From an uncultured Ruminococcus sp. (GTDB taxonomy: Bacteria; Bacillota; Clostridia; Oscillospirales; Acutalibacteraceae), in contig CATXZD010000016.1 of NCBI GenBank assembly GCA_958403905.1, positions 1-57,499 on the forward strand: a stretch of 57,499 nucleotides of DNA, written 5' to 3'. Below are positions 7,719 to 15,809 of this stretch, piece after piece. Both the position numbers and the translations under genes were made by a program. Each line of letters begins with the position of its first letter. Position 1 is the stretch's first letter. The notes under the pieces were generated by a model, which saw only the letters and a program-made list of their open reading frames with translations, ran no database searches and was not told where the DNA came from.

Positions 7719-8114
7719 ATGAATATTGCCCTTATTGCTCATGATGAAAAAAAAGAACTGATGGTGCAATTCTGTATTGCTTACTGCGGTGTTTTAAGTC
7801 GTAACAATCTTTGTGCTACGGGCACTACGGGTAAAATGGTAAGCGAGGCGACCGGTCTTACAATTCAGAAGTTCCTTGCCGGTTCTCAGGGCGGCAGTCA
7901 GCAGATTGCGGCAAGAATTGCGTGCAACGAGGTTGATATGCTTTTGTTCTTCCGTGACCCGTTAAGCCCCAAGCCCAACGAGCCTAACGATATGAATATG
8001 CTCCGCCTTTGCGATATGCACAACATTCCCGTTGCCACAAATATTGCAACAGCCGAGGTGCTTATCCACGGTCTTGAGCGCGGCGACCTTGACTGGAGAA
8101 ATATTTTAAGATAA
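7719..8114 (+). CDS. Methylglyoxal synthase homologue, catalytic residues altered
   Basis: The 131-residue product is clearly of the MgsA family (IALIAHDEKK, CATGTTGKMVSEATG, FFRDPLSPKPN, IPVATNIATAE). Active MgsA makes methylglyoxal from dihydroxyacetone phosphate. In the E. coli enzyme the key residues are Asp71 (GGDQQ), His98 and Asp101 (PHDPD). Here the sequence reads GGSQQ and PNEPN, so all three are replaced, while the phosphate-binding TGTTG loop and the AHD histidine remain. The ATG at 7719 is used because GGAGG (7705-7709) sits 9 bases before it; the ATG at 7710 abuts the ribosome-binding site. It may bind phosphate ligands without catalysis. Confidence 0.88.
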   Translation: MNIALIAHDEKKELMVQFCIAYCGVLSRNNLCATGTTGKMVSEATGLTIQKFLAGSQGGSQQIAARIACNEVDMLLFFRDPLSPKPNEPNDMNMLRLCDMHNIPVATNIATAEVLIHGLERGDLDWRNILR

Positions 8115-8134
8115 AATTTCTGCGAAAATACTAA

Positions 8135-8165
8135 AATCGGGCGGCATTGTGTCGCCCGATTGTTG
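8135..8165 (+). terminator. Intrinsic terminator after the mgsA-like gene
   Basis: AATCGGGCG (8135-8143) pairs with CGCCCGATT (8153-8161), followed by a poor T-tract (GTTGCGTTT). Confidence 0.55.
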
Positions 8166-8194
8166 CGTTTAAAAGGGATTTATGGTACAATGAA

Positions 8195-8335
8195 TACAAT
8201 TTACAGTTTACAATTAACAATTAAGGTGTGCGGCGCAGCCGCATATAAATAAACTCGCGCAATTTACTTTTAAATTATTCCATCCTATCCGCTCGACCGT
8301 AATTGTTAATTGTACATTGTTAATTGATAATTTGA
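8195..8335. repeat. Repeat block upstream of hisS
   Basis: AT-rich ACAATTAACAATT tracts at both ends enclose a small hairpin GCGGCGCAGCCGC and the module ATATAAATAAACTCG ... CCGCTCGACCGTAATTG. A close relative of this middle block lies at 15638-15715. No T-box or other recognisable leader for hisS was found here. Confidence 0.65.
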
Positions 8336-8360
8336 AAATCAACCGTTGGAGGAAAAATAT

Positions 8361-9692
8361 ATGGCGCTTATCACGAAGAAAATCAAGGGTACAGAGGACG
8401 TTCTGCCCAAGGAAAGCTACCGCTGGCAGTTTGTTGAAAACGTAATGCGTGAAGAATCGGGCAAATTCGGATTCAAGGAAATCCGCACTCCTGTTTTTGA
8501 GCATACCGAGCTTTTTGCAAGGGGCGTCGGTCAAACAACCGACGTTGTGCAAAAGGAGATGTACACCTTTGACACAAAGGGCGGCGAGAGTGTAACGCTT
8601 CGCCCCGAGGGTACAGCAGGTGCGGCAAGAGCCGTGCTTGAGCACGCTCTTGAAAACGAGGGACTGCCGATTAAGGCAAGCTACTTTGTTTCCTGCTACC
8701 GCTACGAAAAGCCGCAGGCAGGCAGACTTCGTGAGTTTCACCAGTTTGGTCTTGAGGTTTACGGAACACAGTCGCCTGTTGCCGACGCGGAGCTTATTTG
8801 TGCGGCACAGTCAATTTTTGACAGATTGCAAATTGAACAGCTCCACCTTGAAATCAATTCAATCGGCTGTCCCGTATGCCGTGCCGAATACCACAAGGCG
8901 CTCAAAGAATATTTTGAAGGCTGCAAAGATGAGCTTTGCGATACCTGCCTTTCACGTCTTGAGAAAAACCCGATGAGAATTCTCGACTGCAAATCACCGA
9001 TTTGCTCAAAAATTGCCGAGGGTGCTCCCAAAATTACCGATTACCTCTGCGAAGAGTGCGAGGAGCATTTTAAATCTGTTCAGAGATACCTTGACTCGGC
9101 AGGCATTAAATATACCGTGAACCCGACAATCGTCCGCGGTCTTGACTACTACACAAAAACCGTCTTTGAGTTTGTGACCGACTGCATAGGAGCACAGGGA
9201 ACTGTCTGCGGAGGCGGACGTTACGACGGTTTGATTGAGGAGCTGGGCGGAAAACACCTGCCCTCGCTTGGCTTTGCAATGGGACTTGAGCGACTGCTTA
9301 TGGTAATGGACAAGCAGGGAATAAAAATTCCCGATTTCAGCGAATGCACGCTTTACATTGCGACAATGGGCGAAAGTGCAAAGGAAAAGGCATTTGAGCT
9401 TGCAATGACGCTGCGTGAAAGCAGTATAACCGTTGAAACCGACGTTGTCGGCAGAGGACTACGTGCGCAGATGAAGTATGCCGACAAAATCGGCGCAAAA
9501 TATTCATTGGTGCTCGGCGACAACGAGCTTGAACAGAAAAAGGCTGTTATAAAGAATATGACCACTGGCAAGCAGACAACGGTAAGGCTTGACGAAAACT
9601 TTATTGAAGACTTTATAATAATGGAAACCACTGATGAGGATGAGCCTATGGCAGGATACATTGTGAAAGACGGCAAAGCAACGCTTCTGTAA
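8361..9692 (+). CDS. hisS: Histidyl-tRNA synthetase
   Basis: Class II aminoacyl-tRNA synthetase charging tRNA-His. Class II motif 2 is visible as SYFVSCYRYEKPQAGR, the histidine-specific loop as RGLDYYTKTVFEF and motif 3 as LGFAMGLERL. A C-terminal anticodon-binding domain follows. The upstream in-frame TTG at 8346 is part of TTGGAGGAAAAATAT, i.e. the ribosome-binding site, so the start is the ATG at 8361. The product is 443 residues, slightly longer than typical owing to the last 40 residues. Nearest neighbours are a transposase fragment and aspS; hisS-aspS linkage is common in Firmicutes. Confidence 0.96.
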   Translation: MALITKKIKGTEDVLPKESYRWQFVENVMREESGKFGFKEIRTPVFEHTELFARGVGQTTDVVQKEMYTFDTKGGESVTLRPEGTAGAARAVLEHALENEGLPIKASYFVSCYRYEKPQAGRLREFHQFGLEVYGTQSPVADAELICAAQSIFDRLQIEQLHLEINSIGCPVCRAEYHKALKEYFEGCKDELCDTCLSRLEKNPMRILDCKSPICSKIAEGAPKITDYLCEECEEHFKSVQRYLDSAGIKYTVNPTIVRGLDYYTKTVFEFVTDCIGAQGTVCGGGRYDGLIEELGGKHLPSLGFAMGLERLLMVMDKQGIKIPDFSECTLYIATMGESAKEKAFELAMTLRESSITVETDVVGRGLRAQMKYADKIGAKYSLVLGDNELEQKKAVIKNMTTGKQTTVRLDENFIEDFIIMETTDEDEPMAGYIVKDGKATLL

Positions 9693-9954
9693 ATACACTG
9701 CATATTAGTGTGGAGTTGTGGTCGAGTGGATAGGCTGTAATATTTGAAAAGTTTAGCGCCCGAATTTATTTATATTCGGCTATGTGAAAGACGAAAAAAT
9801 GCATCTTAGTGGCTATGGAATAATTGCGAATGAGGAAATTGAAAATACAATAAAAATTCGGCAGAAATGCGGTGTGAAAATCAATAAATATGTAGTTATG
9901 CCGAATCACGTACATTTGATAATCGAACTGGCGAAAGAATCAGATGAATCTGAC

Positions 9955-9982
9955 GTAGGGACACGGCGTGCCGTGTCCGCAG
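9955..9982 (+). repeat. GTAGGG hairpin repeat inside the transposase gene, copy 1
   Basis: GTAG followed by GGACACGGCGTGCCGTGTCC and GCAG. It is translated in frame as GTRRAVSAE. The sequence is the same as the intergenic copy at 15375-15402. Confidence 0.9.
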
Positions 9983-10080
9983 AAAAGCACAACTCTTTTT
10001 CAAAGCCGGTGCCTCAGTCAATATCAACGATAGTCGGAGCGTATAAATCAGCTGTAACCAGACGAATAAATCTGATGGAA

Positions 10081-10105
10081 GGACACGGCACGCCGTGTCC
10101 CTACG
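10081..10105 (-). repeat. GTAGGG hairpin repeat inside the transposase gene, copy 2
   Basis: GGACACGGCACGCCGTGTCC followed by CTACG, inverted relative to copy 1 and translated as GHGTPCPYE. Together the two copies flank the conserved segment SISTIVGAYKSAVTRRIN. Confidence 0.9.
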
Positions 10106-10280
10106 AAAATTCTGATATACACCGAATATGGCAATCAAGATTTCACGACCACATAATCAGAACACAAAAAGATTATGACAGAATATCGGAATATATCGAC
10201 ACAAATCCGATTAAATGGGAATTTGATAAATACTATACAGAATAGATAGCAATTTAATCAAGATAAGGAGTAATATAAAA

Positions 10281-12053
10281 ATGGCAGAATTTATGACAGG
10301 CTTAAAGCGCACAAATTACTGCGGAGATTTAAGACTCTCCGACGCAGGAAAAGAAGTCACAGTATGCGGTTGGGTACAGCGCTGCCGTGACCTCGGACAG
10401 CTTATTTTTATCGATTTGCGCGACCGCACGGGCGTTGTACAGCTTGCTTTTAACGATACGACGGATAAGGAGATTTTTGACAAGGCTTTTGCCTGCCGAA
10501 GCGAGTTTGTTCTTGCCGCAAAGGGTGTTGTATGTGAGAGAAGTTCAAAAAATGCAGAAATTCCCACGGGTGAAATTGAAATTCTCGTAAATGATTTGCG
10601 TGTTCTTTCAAAGGCTCAGACCCCGCCGTTTGAAATTGTTGACGAAACAAACACCAACGAGGAGCTTCGCTTAAAATACCGCTACCTTGATTTACGCAGA
10701 CGCCCTCTGCAAAACAACATTATGCTCAGAAGCAAGCTTGCAAAAACTGCAAGAGATTACTTTGCCGAAAACGGATTTATCGAGATTGAAACTCCTATGA
10801 TGATAAAGTCCACCCCTGAGGGCGCAAGAGATTACCTTGTTCCGTCAAGAATCCACAACGGCAAGTTTTATGCTCTTCCGCAGTCGCCGCAGATTTACAA
10901 ACAGCTTCTTATGGTGTCGGGCTTTGACCGCTACATTCAGCTTGCACGCTGTTTCCGTGACGAGGATTTGCGTGCCGACCGTCAGCCCGAATTCACTCAG
11001 ATTGATATGGAGCTTTCGTTTGTCGACGTTGAGGATATTCTTGAAATTAACGAGGGTCTTTTCAAAAGATTATTTAAAGATGTTCTCGGCAAGGATTTAA
11101 AAACTCCGTTTGAGAGAATGACATATAAAGAGGCTGTGGAAAACTACGGCTCCGACAAGCCCGACATTCGCTTTGATATGAAGATTCAGGACATTTCCGA
11201 CCTTGTAAAGAACTGCGGATTCGGCGTGTTTACGGGAGCAATTGAAAACGGCGGTTCTGTTCGTGCAATTGTTGCAAAGAACGCTTCGTCAGTTTACACA
11301 AGAAAAGAAATTGACAAGCTCACTGAGTATGTAAAGGGAATCGGAGCTAAGGGACTTGCCTATGTAAGATGGGTTGACGAGCCGAATGCGTCGTTTAAAA
11401 AGTTTATGACCGATGAGGAAATGAACGCAATTTACGAAAGACTCGGCGTAGAAAAGGGCGACGTTATTTTAATTGTAGCCGACAAAACAAGCACTGTGCT
11501 TTCAACTCTCGGCGCGCTTCGCCTTACTGTTGCAAAGCGTCTTGACATTATCCCGGATGAATTTAAATTCCTCTGGATTGTGGACTTCCCGTTCTTTGAG
11601 TACGATGATGAAAGCGGTGAGTGGCTTGCAATGCACCACCCGTTTACAATGCCAAAGGAGGATTGTTTGCAGTATCTTGACACTGACCCCTCAAAGGTTA
11701 TTGCAAAGGCATTTGACCTTACGCTCAACGGAATTGAGCTGTCAAGCGGTTCAATGCGTATTACCGACCCCGAGCTTCAGGAGAAGATGTTCAGGGCGTT
11801 AAAGCTTACAGACGAGGAAATCGAAGCAAAGTTCGGATTCCTTGTTGAGGCCTACAAGTACGGCGCACCGCCTCACGGCGGAATGGGAATCGGTCTTGAC
11901 CGAATTGCAATGCTTCTTTGCAAAGCAGACAGCCTTAGAGATGTTACGGCATTCCCGAAGGTGCAGAATGCAAGTGAGCTTATGTCAGCCTGCCCGGCAC
12001 CCGTTGACAAGGAAAGTCTTGATGTTCTCGGAATAGAAATAAAAGAGCAGTAA
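10281..12053 (+). CDS. aspS: Aspartyl-tRNA synthetase
   Basis: Class IIb synthetase charging tRNA-Asp (whether Asn is also charged cannot be told here). The N-terminal OB-fold anticodon-binding domain (VCGWVQRCRDLGQLIFIDLRDR) is followed by the catalytic core with motif 2 (RCFRDEDLRADRQPEFTQID), the bacterial GAD insert (about residues 290-400) and motif 3 (GGMGIGLDRIAMLL). The length of 590 residues is normal. The start has AAGGAG 10-15 bases upstream. Confidence 0.97.
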   Translation: MAEFMTGLKRTNYCGDLRLSDAGKEVTVCGWVQRCRDLGQLIFIDLRDRTGVVQLAFNDTTDKEIFDKAFACRSEFVLAAKGVVCERSSKNAEIPTGEIEILVNDLRVLSKAQTPPFEIVDETNTNEELRLKYRYLDLRRRPLQNNIMLRSKLAKTARDYFAENGFIEIETPMMIKSTPEGARDYLVPSRIHNGKFYALPQSPQIYKQLLMVSGFDRYIQLARCFRDEDLRADRQPEFTQIDMELSFVDVEDILEINEGLFKRLFKDVLGKDLKTPFERMTYKEAVENYGSDKPDIRFDMKIQDISDLVKNCGFGVFTGAIENGGSVRAIVAKNASSVYTRKEIDKLTEYVKGIGAKGLAYVRWVDEPNASFKKFMTDEEMNAIYERLGVEKGDVILIVADKTSTVLSTLGALRLTVAKRLDIIPDEFKFLWIVDFPFFEYDDESGEWLAMHHPFTMPKEDCLQYLDTDPSKVIAKAFDLTLNGIELSSGSMRITDPELQEKMFRALKLTDEEIEAKFGFLVEAYKYGAPPHGGMGIGLDRIAMLLCKADSLRDVTAFPKVQNASELMSACPAPVDKESLDVLGIEIKEQ

Positions 12054-12241
12054 TCGTACAATTTGTTTCGCATTAATATGCGGTGTGATGTAACTCTTGC
12101 TAATCACAATGTTAAATACAAATTAAATATTTTGCAAATGCAGTTCTGACGCTGAAATTTGATTGACGCATAAGACAACGCAAGGCTTTTTCGGGGCAAT
12201 TGCACCTTTTTGCAGTTGTTTCCGCAATAAAAGTAACTACT

Positions 12242-12273
12242 AACGCGGTGTCTTTTGACACCGCGTTTATTTT
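12242..12273 (+). terminator. Intrinsic terminator upstream of the hydrogenase maturation genes
   Basis: AACGCGGTGTC (12242-12252), loop TTTT, GACACCGCGTT (12257-12267), then TATTTT. It is an 11-bp perfect stem 22 bp before the next start codon. It may end the aspS transcript 190 bp upstream or act as an attenuator in the hyd leader. Nothing else was recognised in 12054-12241. Confidence 0.8.
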
Positions 12274-12295
12274 AATACTGATATAAGGAGAAGAA

Positions 12296-12556
12296 ATGGA
12301 CGAAAATCAAAACGAAACACGTGTTGCAGTCATCAGCATAATTGTTGAATCCCCCGACTCAATACCGCAGATAAACGAAATTTTACACACAGCCTCCGAC
12401 TGTATAATCGGCAGGCTGGGGATTCCGTACAGACAGAAAAACATCAGCATAATAAGCATAGTAATTGACGCAAAGCTCGATGTAATCAGCTCGGTTTCGG
12501 GAAAACTCGGCAGGCTGTCGGGTGTGACGGTTAAAACAGCTTATTCAAAAAAGTGA
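12296..12556 (+). CDS. TM1266-type iron-only hydrogenase system putative regulator
   Basis: Small protein of 86 residues with an ACT-like ferredoxin fold pattern (RVAVISIIVESPDSIPQIN ... IIGRLGIPYRQKNISIISIVI ... LGRLSGVTVKTAYSK). It matches the TM1266 group that is encoded with hydE/hydF/hydG in fermentative anaerobes. Biochemical role is unproven; a regulatory or nickel-sensor-like role is assumed from the fold. It is the first gene of the cluster, 6 bp before hydE. Confidence 0.82.
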   Translation: MDENQNETRVAVISIIVESPDSIPQINEILHTASDCIIGRLGIPYRQKNISIISIVIDAKLDVISSVSGKLGRLSGVTVKTAYSKK

Positions 12557-12562
12557 TAAGTT

Positions 12563-13606
12563 ATGGATATTATAAGCATTATTGAAAAAATTGAATCAAC
12601 AGGATTTGCGCCAAAGCAGGAGCTTGCGCTTTTGCTTGAGAATATAAATGACAGCGAGCTTGAAGTACTGCGCAAAAAGGCTCAAAAAAAGTCGCTTGAA
12701 CACTTTTCAAACAAAATCTACATTCGAGGGCTTATCGAGTTTTCAAGTATTTGTAAAAACGATTGTCTTTATTGCGGACTGCGTCGTTCAAACAAAAACG
12801 CAGTGCGCTACCGACTGAGCAAAGAGCAGATTTTGTCGTGCTGTAAAACAGGCTACTCACTCGGTTTTCGCACCTTTGTTTTGCAGGGCGGAGAGGACGG
12901 CTGCTATACAGACGAGGTTATGTGCGGCATTGTAAGCAGTATCAAGTCGCTTTACCCCGACTGCGCAGTTACTCTTTCGCTGGGTGAACGAACTGAGGAA
13001 AGCTATAAAAAACTTTTCGGCGCAGGTGCAGACCGCTATCTTCTGCGCCACGAAACGGCAAACGAGGAGCATTACAAGAAGCTCCATCCGCCCGAAATGT
13101 CGCTTGCAAACCGCAAAAACTGCCTTTACACGCTGAAAAAAATCGGATACCAGACAGGCGCAGGCTTTATGGTTGGCTCGCCTTTTCAGACGTATGAAAC
13201 GCTTGCGGAGGATTTGCTCTTTTTAAAGGAGTTAAATCCGCAGATGTGCGGAATAGGCCCGTTCATTCCACATAAAGATACACCCTTTGCAGGTGAAAAA
13301 AGCGGCAGCGTGCGCCTTACGCTTGTGCTGATTTCGCTTGTGCGCCTTATGCTTCCAAGGGTGCTGCTGCCTGCGACAACGGCTCTGGGCACAGCCGACG
13401 GGAAGGGCAGAGAAAAAGGGATTTTGCACGGTGCAAACGTTGTAATGCCCAACCTCTCGCCGACCGAGCACAGGGCGGATTATTCGCTTTACGACAACAA
13501 AATCTGCACAGGCGACGAAGCCGCCGAGTGTATAAAATGCCTGTCAAACTGTATGAAGTCGATAGGCTATGAAGTCGTAACCGACAGAGGAGATTATAAA
13601 AATTAA
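12563..13606 (+). CDS. hydE: [FeFe]-hydrogenase H-cluster radical SAM maturase HydE
   Basis: Radical SAM enzyme needed to build the H-cluster of [FeFe] hydrogenase. The cluster-binding CxxxCxxC motif is seen as CKNDCLYC, with the SAM-fold sequences LQGGEDG and GAGFMVGSPFQT and the usual C-terminal NVVMPNLSP segment. 347 residues is typical. It lies 6 bp after the TM1266-like gene and 73 bp before hydG. The hydrogenase itself is not in the window. Confidence 0.93.
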   Translation: MDIISIIEKIESTGFAPKQELALLLENINDSELEVLRKKAQKKSLEHFSNKIYIRGLIEFSSICKNDCLYCGLRRSNKNAVRYRLSKEQILSCCKTGYSLGFRTFVLQGGEDGCYTDEVMCGIVSSIKSLYPDCAVTLSLGERTEESYKKLFGAGADRYLLRHETANEEHYKKLHPPEMSLANRKNCLYTLKKIGYQTGAGFMVGSPFQTYETLAEDLLFLKELNPQMCGIGPFIPHKDTPFAGEKSGSVRLTLVLISLVRLMLPRVLLPATTALGTADGKGREKGILHGANVVMPNLSPTEHRADYSLYDNKICTGDEAAECIKCLSNCMKSIGYEVVTDRGDYKN

Positions 13607-13679
13607 AATGTAAAATTCAGAATCGCTTGCTCGATTCTATATTAAATAATAATTTTAGAAAACAGGAAGGTAATTAATT

Positions 13680-15107
13680 ATGTCAAAGTATGACAAAAAC
13701 TCGCTCAAAGCCGAAGAATTTATCAATGACGAAGAGATTAAGGAAACGCTCCGCTTTGCCGACGAAAACAAGGACAACCTTGAGCTTATCGACAAAATCA
13801 TTGAAAAAGCAAAACTGCGCAAGGGTCTTGACCACAGAGAGGCAAGCGTGCTTCTCGCCTGCGAAAACAAGGAAAAGCTTGATGAAATCTACGCACTTGC
13901 AAAGCAAATTAAAAAGGACTTTTACGGCGACAGAATCGTAATGTTTGCACCGCTCTACCTGTCAAACTACTGCGTAAACGGCTGTGTTTACTGCCCATAC
14001 CACGCAAAGAACAAGCACATCTGCCGCAAAAAGCTGACTCAGGAAGAGGTTAAGAACGAGGTTATTGCACTTCAGGATATGGGTCACAAGCGCCTTGCAA
14101 TTGAGGCAGGCGAGGACCCCGTAAACAATCCGATTGAGTACATTCTGGACTGTATCAAGACGATTTATTCCATAAAGCACAAGAACGGCGCAATCAGACG
14201 AGTAAATGTCAACATTGCCGCAACAACGGTTGACAATTACCGCAAGCTCAAGGATGCAGGAATCGGAACATACATTCTGTTTCAGGAAACCTACAACAAG
14301 GAAAGCTACGAGGTTCTTCACCCCACAGGTCCCAAGCACAATTATGCCTACCACACCGAGGCGATGGACAGAGCAATGGAGGGCGGAATTGACGACGTGG
14401 GAATCGGCGTTTTGTTCGGCCTTGAGCTTTACCGCTACGAGCTTGCAGGAATTCTTATGCACGCAGAGCATCTTGAAGCCGTGCACGGTGTAGGTCCTCA
14501 CACCATAAGTGTGCCGAGAATTAAACGTGCAGACGATATTGACCCCGATGTGTTTGATAACGGTATAGATGATGAAACCTTTGCAAAAATTATTGCAATA
14601 ATCAGGATTGCCGTGCCGTATACGGGTATGATTATTTCCACAAGAGAGAGCAAGAGCGTGCGTGAAAAGGTGCTCGGACTCGGTGTTTCACAAATCAGCG
14701 GTGCGTCACGTACAAGTGTAGGCGGTTACGTTGAGCCTGAGGAAGAGGACGAAAATTCGGCTCAGTTTGATGTGTCCGACCAAAGAAGCCTTGACGAGGT
14801 TGTACGGTGGCTTATGGAGCTTGGCTATATTCCGTCGTTCTGTACAGCCTGCTACCGTGAGGGCAGAACAGGCGACCGATTTATGTCGCTGTGCAAAAAC
14901 GGTCAGATTCAGAACTGCTGTCACCCCAACGCACTTATGACCCTTAAAGAGTATCTTATGGACTACGCAAGCCAAGGGACAAAGGAGATAGGCGACAGGC
15001 TTATTGAAAAGGAACTTTTGAAAATTCCGAACGAAAAGGTAAGAAAAATTGCAACCGAGCATATTGCCGACATTGCAAACAACAATAAAAGAGATTTTAG
15101 ATTTTAG
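13680..15107 (+). CDS. hydG: [FeFe]-hydrogenase H-cluster radical SAM maturase HydG
   Basis: Tyrosine lyase that splits tyrosine to supply CO and cyanide to the H-cluster. The N-terminal radical-SAM motif CVNGCVYC is present, as is the C-terminal cysteine cluster (FCTACYREGRTGDRFMSLC ... CCHPNAL) that holds the auxiliary iron-sulfur cluster. 475 residues is the expected length. It has an AGGAAGG ribosome-binding site. It is separated from hydF by a 0.7 kb repeat island. Confidence 0.95.
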   Translation: MSKYDKNSLKAEEFINDEEIKETLRFADENKDNLELIDKIIEKAKLRKGLDHREASVLLACENKEKLDEIYALAKQIKKDFYGDRIVMFAPLYLSNYCVNGCVYCPYHAKNKHICRKKLTQEEVKNEVIALQDMGHKRLAIEAGEDPVNNPIEYILDCIKTIYSIKHKNGAIRRVNVNIAATTVDNYRKLKDAGIGTYILFQETYNKESYEVLHPTGPKHNYAYHTEAMDRAMEGGIDDVGIGVLFGLELYRYELAGILMHAEHLEAVHGVGPHTISVPRIKRADDIDPDVFDNGIDDETFAKIIAIIRIAVPYTGMIISTRESKSVREKVLGLGVSQISGASRTSVGGYVEPEEEDENSAQFDVSDQRSLDEVVRWLMELGYIPSFCTACYREGRTGDRFMSLCKNGQIQNCCHPNALMTLKEYLMDYASQGTKEIGDRLIEKELLKIPNEKVRKIATEHIADIANNNKRDFRF

Positions 15108-15770
15108 GTCGAGCACCTGGACAAATAAAAATTAACAAATTACAATTAACAATTAATAATTAAAGGTCGGTCGAGTGCCTCGGCAGGGTGCCCCTGCGGG
15201 CAAATCGAGTTCAAAAACCGTATTGTACGGATAAAACGGTTGCCCGAATTTAAAATTGATATATAGGTTGCGTTTCGGGACGTCTGGGAAGCCGTCCCCT
15301 ACGGATTTAATACAAACGTTTGTGTTATTATCCCACACGGATACGGATATAAATAAACTGTTGCATTTACTTTCGTAGGGACACGGCGTGCCGTGTCCGC
15401 AGTGGTTATCCTATTTTTTCGATTAAACCGTATTTATAGAGGAAAACAAACCTCTCCGTAGGGGACGGGTTCCCACACGTCCCATTCACAAAATTGCATT
15501 GCAATTTTGCACGGACACGGCGCGCCGTGTCCCTACGTCAACATTGATGTAATAAAAATATTAATGTAAAATTCAAATGTTTTTGTTATTCATTATGGCG
15601 AACATGGTTTGCCGCTGCAAAATAAAATTTATCTCTGCGGCAAAGCCGCAATATAAATAACTTCGGGAAACAAAGTTTTAAATTATTACAATCTATCTGC
15701 TCGACCGCAACTCCACACTCCACATTCCACACTTCACACATCACACTAAAAATAGAATTTACAGCTTTTG
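15108..15770. repeat. Large composite repeat island between hydG and hydF
   Basis: No gene is seen in the 0.7 kb between hydG and hydF. Modules in order: AT-rich ACAATTAACAATT tract (15120-15165); GGTCGGTCGAGTGCCTCGGC block (15166-15260); GGGACG...CCGTCCCCTACGG arch (15278-15305); GTAGGG hairpin (15375-15402); GTAGGGGACGGG...ACGTCCC arch (15459-15482); AAAATTGCATTGCAATTTTG (15490-15509); GGACACGGCGCGCCGTGTCC hairpin (15513-15532); GGCGAACATGGTTTGCCGC (15598-15616); GCGGCAAAGCCGC block (15638-15715); and a CACACTCCACATTCCACAC tract. The order from 15375 to 15540 recurs at 45930-46097. Upstream hyd transcription has to cross this island to reach hydF. Confidence 0.85.
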
Positions 15771-15809
15771 TGTGAAAATCAGATTACCTCAGGAAAGAAG
15801 GCAATTAAT

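Larger units (their letters stand above)
9784..10245 (+). mobile_element. REP-associated tyrosine transposase (Y1/HUH), N-terminally short
   Basis: Product of about 153 residues with the HUH signature PNHVHLII and the tyrosine region DYDRISEYIDTNP typical of Y1 transposases of the RAYT group, which are linked to dispersed palindromes. The expected first strand (YFVTICTKDR-like) is missing: the frame opens with GTG at 9784 just after the sequence GCCCGAATTTATTTATATTC, which looks like the edge of the dispersed repeat. Two copies of the genome's own GGACACGGC palindrome are built into the coding sequence in frame (9955-9982 and 10081-10105). It sits between hisS and aspS. It may be a truncated remnant or use the GTG start; the catalytic residues remain. 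Confidence 0.8.

Noticed and set aside
8162..8360. Possible T-box or other leader for hisS
   Set aside because: No GGGTGGTACCGC sequence or antiterminator is present; the region is made of dispersed repeats.
9955..10105. Inverted palindromes as a possible CRISPR-like or integron site
   Set aside because: Only two inverted copies with coding sequence between, and many solitary copies elsewhere; this fits REP-type repeats, not spacer arrays.
12054..12241. Possible riboswitch between aspS and the hydrogenase maturation genes
   Set aside because: Only weak complementary pieces (GCAATTGCA / TGCAGTTGT) and no conserved motif of a known class could be recognised.
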